Notes: generated by a model from the letters alone, not told the origin. Positions 35,519 through 44,324 are shown, counted from the first letter of the stretch. The stretch is 64,000 bases of DNA from Acetatifactor muris (GCF_024623325.1 NZ_JANJZD010000023.1:1-64000), one strand, 5' to 3'. Made by a program: numbers and translations.

Positions 35519-36856
35519 ATGGGAGAGAGTCAGAATATAGAGTGGAAGGAATCCTGGCGAGATGAATATTTGAGGTGGATCTGTGGATTTGCCAATGCTC
35601 AGGGTGGGAAAATATATATTGGGACGAAAGATGATGGTACTGTAATCGGTGTGAAAAACAGTAAGAAATTGTTGGAGGATATTCCTAACAAAGTTCAGAA
35701 TAAACTTGGTATTGTTGCAGATGTAAATTTGTTGAATAAAAACGGCCTGGATTATATTGAAATAGTAGTAAATCCATGGATGTTCCCAGTAAATTACGAT
35801 GGTGAGTATCATTACCGCAGCGGAAGTACAAAACAGCAGTTAAGAGGAAATGCTTTGACCAACTTTTTAATGGTAAAGACAGGTACGAAGTGGGACGCGG
35901 CAGTAGTATCTAATATTTCAGTAGCAGATTTAGACAGGGAAAGCCTTGATATTTTCAGGAGGGAAGCGTTTCGAAGCGGTCGTATGGCAAAGGAAGACTT
36001 GAACATTCCTGATGAGGAGCTTTTAGAAAAATTGTATTTGCTGGTTGATGGTAAATTGAAGCGTGCCGGCGCTTTATGCTTTTACAGGAATCCAGAGAAG
36101 ATAATTGGCGGTTGTTATGTGAAAATCGGTAAATTTGAGGGAAGTGAGCTTTTATATCAGGACGAAATACATGGTTCACTTCTTATTATGGCAGATCGGG
36201 TGATTGAATTAATCTATTTGAAATATTTAAAAGCCGCTGTTTCTTATTATAAAGAGACGAGGGTGGAGACCTATCCATTTGCGCGTGATGCAATAAGGGA
36301 AGCTGTCTATAATGCTCTGATACATTGTAATTGGGCAGATAATGTACCAGTTCAGATTCGGATAGAAGATGAGGTGATGTATGTCAGTAATTGTAGTATG
36401 TTGCCTTTTGGGTGGACGGCAGAGACTCTCTTAAGTGCTCATACTTCAAAACCCTATAATCCGGATATTGCAAGAGTATTTTACAGGGCCGGATACATTG
36501 AAAGCTGGGGGCGAGGTATTCAGAAAATCTGTGATGCCTGTAAAAAATTAGGTGCGGAAGAACCAGAATATATTGTGCATGGTGAAGACATAATGGTGAA
36601 ATTTAAGGCATTGAAAAGTGCAAAGGTGACTGAAAAGGTGACTGAAAAGGTGACTGAAAAGGTGACTGAAAACAGCAGAGAAGTGCTGGAAATTTTAATG
36701 GAAAATCCATATGCTACTTATGAGGAGATAGCAGGCAGACTGAATGTCAGTCGGAAAACGATTTCACAGAAAATAAAGTTGCTGAAAGAAAGTGGGAGCA
36801 TTATCAGAGTGGGCTCCGCTAAAAAAGGATATTGGAAAGTAGAACAGAGACCATGA
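35519..36856 (+). CDS. AlbA_2 (Schlafen-type) and ATPase-like transcriptional regulator
   Basis: 445 residues. The N-terminal AlbA_2 domain (about 1-120) has the marks IEWKESWRDEYLRWICGFANAQGGKIYIGTKDDG (in pieces) and YHYRSGSTKQQL. The middle HATPase_c_4-like region has IREAVYNALIHCNW and YIESWGRGIQKICDACK. A four-copy VTEK linker leads to a C-terminal winged helix (ATYEEIAGRLNVSRKTISQKIKLL). Proteins of this COG2865 type are widespread, often strain-variable, and presumed to be DNA- or RNA-binding regulators. Their targets are not known. GAAGGAGG precedes the start. A terminator follows the gene. Confidence 0.88.
   Translation: MGESQNIEWKESWRDEYLRWICGFANAQGGKIYIGTKDDGTVIGVKNSKKLLEDIPNKVQNKLGIVADVNLLNKNGLDYIEIVVNPWMFPVNYDGEYHYRSGSTKQQLRGNALTNFLMVKTGTKWDAAVVSNISVADLDRESLDIFRREAFRSGRMAKEDLNIPDEELLEKLYLLVDGKLKRAGALCFYRNPEKIIGGCYVKIGKFEGSELLYQDEIHGSLLIMADRVIELIYLKYLKAAVSYYKETRVETYPFARDAIREAVYNALIHCNWADNVPVQIRIEDEVMYVSNCSMLPFGWTAETLLSAHTSKPYNPDIARVFYRAGYIESWGRGIQKICDACKKLGAEEPEYIVHGEDIMVKFKALKSAKVTEKVTEKVTEKVTENSREVLEILMENPYATYEEIAGRLNVSRKTISQKIKLLKESGSIIRVGSAKKGYWKVEQRP
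36623..36670 (+). repeat. Four tandem 12-bp repeats encoding a VTEK linker
   Basis: Four perfect copies of AAGGTGACTGAA inside the AlbA_2 gene. They encode KVTE repeats between the ATPase-like part and the winged helix. Copy changes would keep the frame and alter linker length. Confidence 0.9.
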
Positions 36857-36900
36857 TAGGAATTAGGATGTGTTGATTTATTGTGGAAGCGAAAAACATC

Positions 36901-36927
36901 AAAGGGGGCGAGCAGCCCCCCTTTTTT
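36901..36927 (+). terminator. Terminator after the AlbA_2 gene
   Basis: GGGGGC-GAGCA-GCCCCC stem followed by CTTTTTT. Confidence 0.85.
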
Positions 36928-36996
36928 GGTGAAGTGAATTGTTAGTAAAGTGGGTTTTGCCAAAAACAAGTGGAAGAAAAGCTGGTGTGCAGGTGG

Positions 36997-37032
36997 TTCT
37001 TATAAAATGAATATGGTAAAATTTTATAAGAA
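36997..37032. repeat. Perfect 12-bp inverted repeat before the unknown 122-residue gene
   Basis: TTCTTATAAAAT and ATTTTATAAGAA separated by 12 nt, ending just ahead of the GAGG ribosome site. It may be an operator for a dimeric repressor, or an RNA hairpin limiting translation. Confidence 0.6.
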
Positions 37033-37047
37033 ACGAGGTAAGGCTAT

Positions 37048-37416
37048 ATGGAAAAGAAAATTTATATCACAGAGGAAGAACGGACAAAGTGTCAAAAGGT
37101 GGTAGATGCGTTTGCAGAGCTGTATGAGATGGAGAATATCGTAGTGCTTGATGTAGGCAGGTATGGCTTTGTAATGCTAAAATATTATAATCTGCCACAT
37201 GGTTTTGAAGATGCCATAACTTTTACAGACAGTGTGGAACTATTTGAAGATTTGTGGGAAGAATGGCTGAATACAAAACTGTATTTACTGGCAAAAGGCA
37301 CACCGTTGCTGGAGAAGGGCTATAAAGGTGTGTTTGAGGGTTTGCCGGAAGAAAAACAGTCGGAACTTATCATGAGGAAAGCTGCTTTTGCAAAAGCGGC
37401 AGAGATATATCTATAA
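37048..37416 (+). CDS. Unknown 122-residue cytoplasmic protein
   Basis: An acidic, mostly helical protein (MEKKIYITEEERTKCQKV...). It contains MLKYYNLPHGFEDAITFTDS and a C-terminal GLPEEKQSELIMRKAAF. No signal peptide, span or known motif is visible and I do not recognise the family. It has its own ribosome site (CGAGGTAAGG), an inverted repeat upstream and a terminator downstream, so it is an independent gene. It lies between the AlbA_2 regulator and the pst operon without obvious link to either. Confidence 0.7.
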   Translation: MEKKIYITEEERTKCQKVVDAFAELYEMENIVVLDVGRYGFVMLKYYNLPHGFEDAITFTDSVELFEDLWEEWLNTKLYLLAKGTPLLEKGYKGVFEGLPEEKQSELIMRKAAFAKAAEIYL

Positions 37417-37470
37417 TGTTGTTTTTGTGAGGAAAATGGAACGGTAGTTGGCGAATAATCAAAGGTTAGA

Positions 37471-37500
37471 AAGGCTCTGTGAGATGCAGAGCTTTTCTTA
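37471..37500 (+). terminator. Terminator after the 122-residue gene
   Basis: AAGGCTCTG-tgagatg-CAGAGCTT with TTCTTA tail. Confidence 0.7.
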
Positions 37501-37562
37501 TTTGTGTTTTATGAAAAAGTGGAATGAATGAGTGGGATTTCGCCGTAATCGGCATTGTGGAA

Positions 37563-37690
37563 ATGTCGTATAACTGGCTATCTTATGGAGTTGTGGGTAA
37601 CTCTGTTTGCAGGATGTGGGAAAGCTGCACTTTGCTTTTCCATGTCCTGTGAATAGAGTTATCCATGACGGAATAGTCAGTTATGCACAT
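37563..37690 (+). other. Long RNA-like hairpin element, candidate structured RNA
   Basis: A 128-nt near-palindrome. The inner arms 37595-37625 and 37634-37664 pair over 31 consecutive positions around an 8-nt loop. Of these, 24 are Watson-Crick and 7 are G-U wobbles, with no true mismatch when read as plus-strand RNA. On the other strand the seven positions would be A-C mismatches. An outer stem (37570-37581 with 37673-37684, 12 pairs including one G-U) and a closing ATGT/ACAT stem extend it. It carries no reading frame of note and lies between a terminator and the Pho-type promoter of pstS. A small RNA or a decayed hairpin transposable repeat are the alternatives. Confidence 0.5.
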
Positions 37691-37725
37691 TTCCATGATG
37701 CAGTTTTTATGGTAAGTCTGTTCAT

Positions 37726-37780
37726 TTTACAAAAATTTGACATAAGTTATGTTTTTGATTTTACAAGCAGTATTTATGAT
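37726..37780 (+). promoter_or_regulatory. Pho-box-like repeats and -10 of the pst operon
   Basis: TTTACA at 37726 and TTGACA at 37737 are exactly 11 bp apart. A further TTTACA at 37760 is almost in phase. A TATGAT -10 box lies at 37775-37780, 48 bp before pstS. TT(A/C/T)ACA repeats with 11-bp spacing are the binding pattern of PhoP in Bacillus. The regulator encoded in this operon is the natural candidate. Confidence 0.5.
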
Positions 37781-37827
37781 AAAAAGCGTAGAAGAAAATA
37801 TCACAAAGAAAAAAGGAGAAAATTATT

Positions 37828-38637
37828 ATGAAAAAAATTGTTACTTTTGTTGCCACTTTATCACTTGCACTCGTAGCTATGACCGGATGCGGGAAGGCGG
37901 ACAGCAAAACAGTATCCACGGATGGCTCAACCTCTATGGAAAAAGTAATCGGTGCTTTGGGCGAAGCTTTTGAGGAAAACAATTCCGGTGTAACCTTTAC
38001 ATATAACCCTACCGGTTCCGGCTCCGGAATTACGGCTGTGGCAGAAGGACGCTGCGATATTGGTCTTTCCAGCCGTAACTTAAAGGAAGAAGAAAAAGCG
38101 CAGGGATTGACTGAAACGGTGCTTGCGCTTGACGGGATTGCTGTCATTGTAAATCCGGATAATCCGGTAAATGACCTTGACCTTGAAACGATTAGCAGGA
38201 TTTATAGAGGGGAAATAACAAACTGGCAGGATATAGGCGGCAATAATCTGGAAATTGTCCTGATTGGACGTGAAGCCGGGAGCGGTACAAGAGATGGCTT
38301 TGAATCCATTACGGACACGGAGGATGCCTGCAAATACCGTCAGGAGCTTACATCTACCGGGGATGTGATTACAACGGTGGCAGGCAATCCGGCGGCAATC
38401 GGATATGCTTCCCTTGCATCTGTAAAGGATACGGTAAAAGCCCTTTCTGTCGGCGGTATTGTACCTGCGGAGGAAACGGTAAAAGATGGTAGCTATGTGG
38501 TGCAGCGTCCGTTTGTGTTAGTGACAAAGAGCGGCGCAGAGCTTTCGGCAACTGCACAGAAATTCTTTGATTATATTACTTCATCTGAAGCAGGCGAGAT
38601 TATCTCATCTGCGGGTGCAGTACCAGTAAATAAATAA
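37828..38637 (+). CDS. pstS: Phosphate-binding lipoprotein PstS
   Basis: A 269-residue phosphate-binding protein of the high-affinity Pst importer. A lipoprotein signal has cysteine at MTGC (residue 21). Phosphate-cleft sequences are STDGSTSMEKVIGAL, PTGSGSGITAV and REAGSGTRDGFESI, with GVIT-like GDVITTVAGNPAAIGYAS later. AAAGGAGA precedes the start. It is first of seven genes reading pstS-pstC-pstA-pstB-phoU-regulator-kinase, behind Pho-box-like repeats, so low phosphate should induce the operon. Confidence 0.96.
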   Translation: MKKIVTFVATLSLALVAMTGCGKADSKTVSTDGSTSMEKVIGALGEAFEENNSGVTFTYNPTGSGSGITAVAEGRCDIGLSSRNLKEEEKAQGLTETVLALDGIAVIVNPDNPVNDLDLETISRIYRGEITNWQDIGGNNLEIVLIGREAGSGTRDGFESITDTEDACKYRQELTSTGDVITTVAGNPAAIGYASLASVKDTVKALSVGGIVPAEETVKDGSYVVQRPFVLVTKSGAELSATAQKFFDYITSSEAGEIISSAGAVPVNK

Positions 38638-38675
38638 TCCGGCGGATTATGAAAGGTTTTGGAAGGTGAAGTCAA

Positions 38676-39545
38676 ATGAACAAAAAACAGTTCATGGAGA
38701 ATGCCATACATGGCATATTCCTGATACTTGGTCTGATTACAGTTGGCTGTGTACTCCTGATTACCGTTTACCTTGTCATATCAGGGATTCCGGCTATCCG
38801 AAAAATAGGAGTTTTGAATTTCCTTTTCGGGAAGAAATGGGCTTCTACAGCAGCACAGCCGCAATATGGGATTTTTCCGTTTATCCTTACCAGTATTTAT
38901 GGTACGGCTGGCGCAATCGTACTTGGAGTGCCAATTGGCTTTATGACAGCAGTTTATCTTGCTAAGATTGCGCCGTTAAAAATAAAAACCGTTATTGAAA
39001 CAGCGGTAAGTTTATTGGCTGGCATTCCGTCGGTAGTTTATGGGCTTGTGGGAATGATGGTGCTTGTGCCAGGGATACGGATTGTTTTCCATATCCCCGA
39101 TGGAGCCAGCCTGTTTGCTGCTATCATTGTACTTGCAATTATGATATTACCCTCAATCATTAAAGTGTCGCTTACGGCATTAGAAGCTGTTCCAAAGGAA
39201 TATGAGGATGCTTCCCTTGCGCTTGGTTCGACACCGATTGAAACATACTTCCGTGTATCCGTTCCGGCGGCAAAAAGCGGCATTGCGGCGGCTGTTGTGT
39301 TAGGCGTTGGCAGGGCTATCGGCGAGGCTATGGCTATTATGATGGTGGCGGGGAACGCCCCCAATATGCCGAAAATTTTTCAGAGCGTCCGTTTCCTTAC
39401 AACCGCTGTGGCAAGTGAAATGTCTTATGCGTCTGACGGAAGTTTACAGAAACAGGCATTATTTTCGATTGCGCTGGTTTTATTCCTCTTTATCATGCTG
39501 ATAAATGCCGTATTAAATTTCTTTTTGAAACAAAGCAAGGAGTAA
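38676..39545 (+). CDS. pstC: Phosphate ABC transporter permease PstC
   Basis: A 289-residue membrane subunit of the phosphate importer with six spans. It has the PstC signature LNFLFGKKWASTAAQPQYGIFPF after the first span. The ATPase-contact loop is ALEAVPKEYEDASLALGSTPIETYFRVSVPAAKSG, and the region VLGVGRAIGEAMAIMMVAGN follows. It lies 38 bp after pstS and 6 bp before pstA. Confidence 0.96.
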   Translation: MNKKQFMENAIHGIFLILGLITVGCVLLITVYLVISGIPAIRKIGVLNFLFGKKWASTAAQPQYGIFPFILTSIYGTAGAIVLGVPIGFMTAVYLAKIAPLKIKTVIETAVSLLAGIPSVVYGLVGMMVLVPGIRIVFHIPDGASLFAAIIVLAIMILPSIIKVSLTALEAVPKEYEDASLALGSTPIETYFRVSVPAAKSGIAAAVVLGVGRAIGEAMAIMMVAGNAPNMPKIFQSVRFLTTAVASEMSYASDGSLQKQALFSIALVLFLFIMLINAVLNFFLKQSKE

Positions 39546-39551
39546 ATATAG

Positions 39552-40415
39552 ATGGAAAAACAATCAATTTCCCTTAGAAGGAAAACATATATTACAGCCA
39601 TGCGTGTGTTGATGGGGATTTCCGTATGCATTACTTGTGCATTGGTATTATTTTTGATTGGTTATGTATTGTGGAAAGGGCTGCCGAATGTATCTTGGGA
39701 GCTGCTTACTACGAAACCGAGTTATCTGTCTGACCGGATCGGGATACTGCCGGATATTCTTAACACAGTCTATATTGTTGCGGCAACTTTGGTATTTGTT
39801 CTCCCGCTTGGAGTTGGTGCGGCGATTTATCTTACAGAATATGCCAAAAATAAGAAACTGGTAGAAATGATTGAGTATGCAGCCGAAACCTTATCAGGGA
39901 TTCCGTCTATTATTTATGGACTTGTAGGTATGCTGTTTTTCTGTCAGTTTTTTGGTATGAAAACTTCCCTCTTAGCGGGGGCATTTACGTTGGTAATCAT
40001 GAATCTGCCTACGATTATGCGCACAACGCAGGAAAGCCTGAAAACAGTACCGCAAAGTTACCGTGAAGGTGCTTTTGGGCTGGGAGCTGGAAAGTGGCGT
40101 GTGATTTATACCGTTGTGCTTCCAGGTTGTATTGATGGAGTCATAACAGGCTGTATATTGTCAGTGGGGCGAATTTTGGGAGAATCAGCGGCACTTCTTT
40201 TTACGGCTGGTTTTGCCCATGCCCTGAACGGGATTCTTGAAGGGCTTGGCAGTGCAGGGGCAACATTGACGGTCGCATTATATGTCTATGCAAAAGAAAA
40301 CGGGGAATTTGGTATAGCCTTTGCAATTGCCGCTATCCTGATGATTTTGACCATGTTCATCAATCTGTCGGCTACACTGGCGAGCAGATATTTCCAAAAA
40401 AGGAGAAATGTATGA
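39552..40415 (+). CDS. pstA: Phosphate ABC transporter permease PstA
   Basis: A 287-residue second membrane subunit. The first span is CITCALVLFLIGYVLWKGL. The PstA-type ILPDILNTVYIVAATLVFVL, LSGIPSIIYGLVGMLFF and the coupling loop TVPQSYREGAFGLGAGKWRV follow. Its stop overlaps the pstB start by 4 bp (ATGA), which indicates translational coupling. Confidence 0.96.
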   Translation: MEKQSISLRRKTYITAMRVLMGISVCITCALVLFLIGYVLWKGLPNVSWELLTTKPSYLSDRIGILPDILNTVYIVAATLVFVLPLGVGAAIYLTEYAKNKKLVEMIEYAAETLSGIPSIIYGLVGMLFFCQFFGMKTSLLAGAFTLVIMNLPTIMRTTQESLKTVPQSYREGAFGLGAGKWRVIYTVVLPGCIDGVITGCILSVGRILGESAALLFTAGFAHALNGILEGLGSAGATLTVALYVYAKENGEFGIAFAIAAILMILTMFINLSATLASRYFQKRRNV

Positions 40416-41191
40416 ATAATATAATGAATCATGACAAAAGTCCTGCCATGGTGGTAAAAGACCTGTGCCTGTGGTATAGCAGTACACAGGCTTTGAAAGA
40501 TGTAAATATTGAGATTGAAGGACAGAGCATTACGGCACTGATTGGCCCCTCCGGGTGTGGGAAGTCTACTTTCCTTAAATCGTTAAACCGAATGAATGAC
40601 CTTATCGCTGGTGTACGGATTACAGGAGAAGTGTATTATAGGGGCGATAATATTTTTGATGCAGATGTCGATGTCAATGAGCTTCGCCGCAGTATTGGCA
40701 TGGTTTTTCAAAAGCCGAATCCTTTTCCTATGAGCATCTACGACAATATTGCTTACGGGCCGAGGACACACGGAGTGAAAAATAAGGCAAAATTGGACGA
40801 TATAATAGAACGCTCTCTGCGTGGGGCGGCAATCTGGGATGAAGTAAAGGACAGGCTGAAAAAATCGGCATTAGGACTGTCAGGCGGTCAGCAGCAGCGG
40901 CTCTGCATTGCCCGTGCATTAGCGGTGGAGCCGGATGTGCTTCTGATGGATGAGCCTACAAGCGCACTTGACCCTATTTCCACATCTAAAATAGAGGAAC
41001 TTGCAATGGAACTTAAAGAAAAGTATACTATTATCATCGTAACGCACAATATGCAGCAGGCTGTGCGGATTTCCGATAATACGGCTTTCTTTCTCCTTGG
41101 CAATTTAATTGAGTATGGAAATACGGAAAAGATGTTTGAGCAACCAAAGGACAAGCGGACGGAGGATTATATTACGGGGAGGTTTGGATAA
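40412..41191 (+). CDS. pstB: Phosphate ABC transporter ATPase PstB
   Basis: A 259-residue cytoplasmic ATPase. It has Walker A GPSGCGKST, the PstB-typical LNRMNDLI after it, the Q-loop MVFQKPNPFPMSIYDNIAYG, signature LSGGQQQRL and Walker B VLLMDEPTSALDP. The switch region is IIIVTHNMQQAVRISDNTAFF. It overlaps pstA by 4 bp and phoU by 1 bp (TAATG). Confidence 0.97.
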   Translation: MNNIMNHDKSPAMVVKDLCLWYSSTQALKDVNIEIEGQSITALIGPSGCGKSTFLKSLNRMNDLIAGVRITGEVYYRGDNIFDADVDVNELRRSIGMVFQKPNPFPMSIYDNIAYGPRTHGVKNKAKLDDIIERSLRGAAIWDEVKDRLKKSALGLSGGQQQRLCIARALAVEPDVLLMDEPTSALDPISTSKIEELAMELKEKYTIIIVTHNMQQAVRISDNTAFFLLGNLIEYGNTEKMFEQPKDKRTEDYITGRFG

Positions 41192-41835
41192 TGAGAAGTC
41201 GTTTTGATGAACAGCTTGCTATGCTGAATAAAGAGCTTACCCAAATGGGGGCAATGTGTGAGGAAGCGATTGCCGCTGCTTCAAAAGCATTAACTATGGG
41301 CGACATAAAGCTGGCAGACAAGGTTTTATCCCTTGATGGAGAGATTAACCGGATGGAGCGCACAATCGAAACACTGTGTTTGAAACTGCTGTTACAGCAA
41401 CAGCCGGTAGCAAGGGATTTACGGCAAATATCTGCAGCCCTTAAAATGATTACTGATATGGAGCGTATTGGAACACAGGCGGCGGATATTGCGGAAATTA
41501 TCACGTTTCTTGACGGAAGGACTGGAGGGGAATGTGAACAGATCCGGTTTATGGCAGATGCGGCGAGCCAGATGGTTACAGAAAGCATTGACGCTTTTGT
41601 AAAACAGGATGTAGTATTGGCTGGTGCGGCGATTGACCGTGATGATGTGGTTGACGATTTGTTTTTACAGGTCAAGTCATCTCTGATTAAGCTGATAGCA
41701 GAAAAACCGACAGACGGAGGATATGCGCTGGATTTACTGATGATTGCCAAATATTTTGAGCGTATCGGGGATCATGCGGTAAATATTGCAGAGTGGGTGG
41801 CTTTTTCCGTGACAGGAGAACATAAAGGAGCATGA
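41191..41835 (+). CDS. phoU: Phosphate signalling protein PhoU
   Basis: A 214-residue all-helical protein made of two PhoU repeats. The marks are FDEQLAMLNKELTQMGAMCEEAI, DGEINRMERTIETLCLKLLLQQQPVARDLRQI and DMERIGTQAADIAEI, repeated as YFERIGDHAVNIAEWVAF. It links transport by PstSCAB to the PhoR-type kinase, damping the response when phosphate is plentiful. It is coupled to pstB by a one-base overlap. Confidence 0.96.
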   Translation: MRSRFDEQLAMLNKELTQMGAMCEEAIAAASKALTMGDIKLADKVLSLDGEINRMERTIETLCLKLLLQQQPVARDLRQISAALKMITDMERIGTQAADIAEIITFLDGRTGGECEQIRFMADAASQMVTESIDAFVKQDVVLAGAAIDRDDVVDDLFLQVKSSLIKLIAEKPTDGGYALDLLMIAKYFERIGDHAVNIAEWVAFSVTGEHKGA

Positions 41836-41837
41836 TT

Positions 41838-42515
41838 ATGAAAGTATGGTGTGTGGAAGATGATGACAGTATCCGGGATATTGAGGTATATACGCTTAAT
41901 TCCACTGATTTTGAAGCAAAAGGATTTTTGGATGCAATAGCCTTTCGTGACGCTTTATCTATGGAAAAGCCGGATTTGATAATTCTTGATATTATGCTGC
42001 CCGGAGAGGATGGCGTGGAACTGCTGAAATTTTTAAAAGACAGCCCTGACACTTGCAGGATTCCCGTCATCATGGCAACTGCAAAAGGCATGGAGTATGA
42101 TAAAATCCAGAGCCTTGATTTAGGTGCGGATGATTATCTTGTAAAGCCTTTTGGGATGATGGAGATGGTTTCCCGTGTGAAAGCGGTACTCCGCCGGTGC
42201 AATCCTACAGAGGTAGAACATCTTTTGAAAGCCGGGGGGCTTGTTGTCAATCTGGACGAACATACAGTTTCCATTGATAATGAAAGAATACAGCTTACCT
42301 TAAAAGAATTTGAACTTCTCCGGCTGTTCCTTTCCCGTCCGGGCATCGCATTTTCCCGTGACCAGCTTTTTAATGACATATGGGGAGCTGATTATGTCAG
42401 TGAAACGAGAACGGTTGATATGCATATCCGTACTCTGCGTGTAAAACTGGGGGATTATGGGAAAATGATTGAAACAGTGCGTGGTGTTGGTTATAGGTTA
42501 GAGGTGCAGGCATGA
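41838..42515 (+). CDS. phoB: PhoB/PhoP-type response regulator
   Basis: A 225-residue OmpR-family regulator. Its receiver has VWCVEDDDSIRDIE, the phosphoacceptor aspartate in LIILDIMLPGEDG and the lysine in DDYLVKPFG. The winged helix has LTLKEFELLRLFLSRPGIAFSR and RTVDMHIRTLRVKLG. Of two ATG codons the one at 41838 has AAAGGAG seven bases upstream, while the one at 41832 is too close. It should bind the repeats ahead of pstS. It overlaps the kinase gene by 4 bp. Confidence 0.93.
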   Translation: MKVWCVEDDDSIRDIEVYTLNSTDFEAKGFLDAIAFRDALSMEKPDLIILDIMLPGEDGVELLKFLKDSPDTCRIPVIMATAKGMEYDKIQSLDLGADDYLVKPFGMMEMVSRVKAVLRRCNPTEVEHLLKAGGLVVNLDEHTVSIDNERIQLTLKEFELLRLFLSRPGIAFSRDQLFNDIWGADYVSETRTVDMHIRTLRVKLGDYGKMIETVRGVGYRLEVQA

Positions 42516-44191
42516 CAAAGAAAATTTTTAAATCAATTATGGTTGTAGCGGGGGCTGTCCTGATTGCAAGCCTTGTTATCATCATGGGATGTCTTTACAG
42601 TTATTTCAGTAATGTTCAGGGAAAACAGTTGGAGGATGAACTGTCTTTAGCTGCCATAGCCGTTGAAAAGGATGGACGGAACTATCTGGAGGAATTACAG
42701 TCAAGGGAGTACCGTCTGACATGGGTTGCTGAAAATGGAGATGTTATATATGATACACAGTCTGACGGGGAAAGTATGGAAAACCATGCGGACAGGGAAG
42801 AAATTCAAGAAGCCCTGCGGAATAAAGAGGGAAAAAGCTCACGTTATTCCACGACTCTTTTAGAAAAAACACTTTACTGTGCAAGGCGGCTTAATGATGG
42901 TTCAGTATTAAGGATTTCTGTCAGCAGCGTTACGATATGGGTGCTTGTTTTGGGGATGATACAGCCGATTTTAATTGTAGTTGTTGTAACACTCATTTTA
43001 TCAGGAGTATTAGCAAGCCGTATTTCTAAACATATCATGGAGCCGTTAAACAGACTTGATTTAGAAAAACCGCTGGAAAACGATACTTATGAGGAGCTGG
43101 CTCCCCTATTAAACCGTATCAATAAACAGCATAAGCAGATTGATATGCAGTTGTCGGAACTCCAAAGGAAAAATGATGAATTTGCACAGATTACATATGG
43201 CATGACGGAAGGGCTTGTCCTTTTGAATGAGAAAAATATAATTCTGAACATTAATCCTGCCGCGCTGAAGCTGTTTCATACGAAATGTTCCAGCATAGGT
43301 AAAGATTTTCTGACAGTAGAGAGAAGCCATAATGTGAGCCACGCCATACAGGACGCATTTTCAAGTGGACACAGCGAAATCCGCATAGAACGTGAGGGAA
43401 AAGAGTATCAGATCCATGTCAACCGCATTGAATCTAACGGTATTGTAATTGGGGCGGTTGTTCTTGCCTTTGATATAACAGAAGCAGCTTTCGCAGAAAG
43501 GAACAGACGGGAGTTTACTGCCAACGTATCACATGAATTGAAAACTCCGCTTCAATCCATAATGGGGAGTGCGGAGTTAATGGAGAACGGTCTTGTAAAA
43601 TCGGAGGATATGACACGCTTTGTAGGGCATATCCGCACAGAGGCAGGGCGGCTTGTAACATTAATTGATGATATTATCCGTTTATCCCAATTAGACGAGG
43701 GATGCGATATGCCGTTTGAAAATGTTGATTTATATGAGGTCGCATCTGAGGTGATGGCAGGACTGGCAGATATAGCAGCGGCAAAAGATATTGAAGTGGC
43801 TTTAACAGGAAAAAAGGTTTATATTAAAAGTGTCCGGCGGCTCTTAACAGAAATTATTTTTAACCTCTGTGATAATGCTATCAAGTATAATAAGAACGGC
43901 GGTACGGTAGAAGTAGCTATAAGCAGTCAGGAAAATAGTGCCTCGATTACTGTGAAGGATTCGGGAATCGGCATACCGCCGGAACATCAGGCAAGAATCT
44001 TTGAACGATTTTACCGTGTAGACAAGAGCCGCTCTAAGGAATCAGGCGGAACGGGATTAGGACTATCTATTGTAAAACATGCTGTACAATACTTGAATGG
44101 CAAGATTGAACTGCAAAGCAGCCTGGGGCAAGGAACGGTTATACAGATTATTTTTCAGCAAGATAAAAGTGATATGGTGCAGTTTTCCTAA
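42512..44191 (+). CDS. phoR: PhoR-type sensor histidine kinase
   Basis: A 559-residue kinase. A first span (residues about 8-30) is followed by an extracytoplasmic segment of about 115 residues and a second span (VLVLGMIQPILIVVVVTLILSGV). HAMP-like and PAS-like segments (FAQITYGMTEGLVLLNEKN) lead to HisKA with FTANVSHELKTPLQSIMGSAE. The HATPase domain has IIFNLCDNAIKYNKNGG, DSGIGIPPEHQ and GTGLGLSIVKHAVQYL. It closes the Pho operon, and a strong terminator follows. Confidence 0.95.
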   Translation: MTKKIFKSIMVVAGAVLIASLVIIMGCLYSYFSNVQGKQLEDELSLAAIAVEKDGRNYLEELQSREYRLTWVAENGDVIYDTQSDGESMENHADREEIQEALRNKEGKSSRYSTTLLEKTLYCARRLNDGSVLRISVSSVTIWVLVLGMIQPILIVVVVTLILSGVLASRISKHIMEPLNRLDLEKPLENDTYEELAPLLNRINKQHKQIDMQLSELQRKNDEFAQITYGMTEGLVLLNEKNIILNINPAALKLFHTKCSSIGKDFLTVERSHNVSHAIQDAFSSGHSEIRIEREGKEYQIHVNRIESNGIVIGAVVLAFDITEAAFAERNRREFTANVSHELKTPLQSIMGSAELMENGLVKSEDMTRFVGHIRTEAGRLVTLIDDIIRLSQLDEGCDMPFENVDLYEVASEVMAGLADIAAAKDIEVALTGKKVYIKSVRRLLTEIIFNLCDNAIKYNKNGGTVEVAISSQENSASITVKDSGIGIPPEHQARIFERFYRVDKSRSKESGGTGLGLSIVKHAVQYLNGKIELQSSLGQGTVIQIIFQQDKSDMVQFS

Positions 44192-44324
44192 AGAACCTGT
44201 ATTTTACATAAATTATACAAAACATAACTTTTATATTTTACAAAGCATTCATAAAATTATCTTTATAAATATTCAAAGCAAACGCTGACGGTAATTTTAT
44301 GAAAAATATATAGCGCATGAGCTT

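Noticed and set aside
36623..36670. Regular 12-bp repeats as a CRISPR-like array
   Set aside because: There are no spacers. The units are directly abutting and in frame with the AlbA_2 protein.
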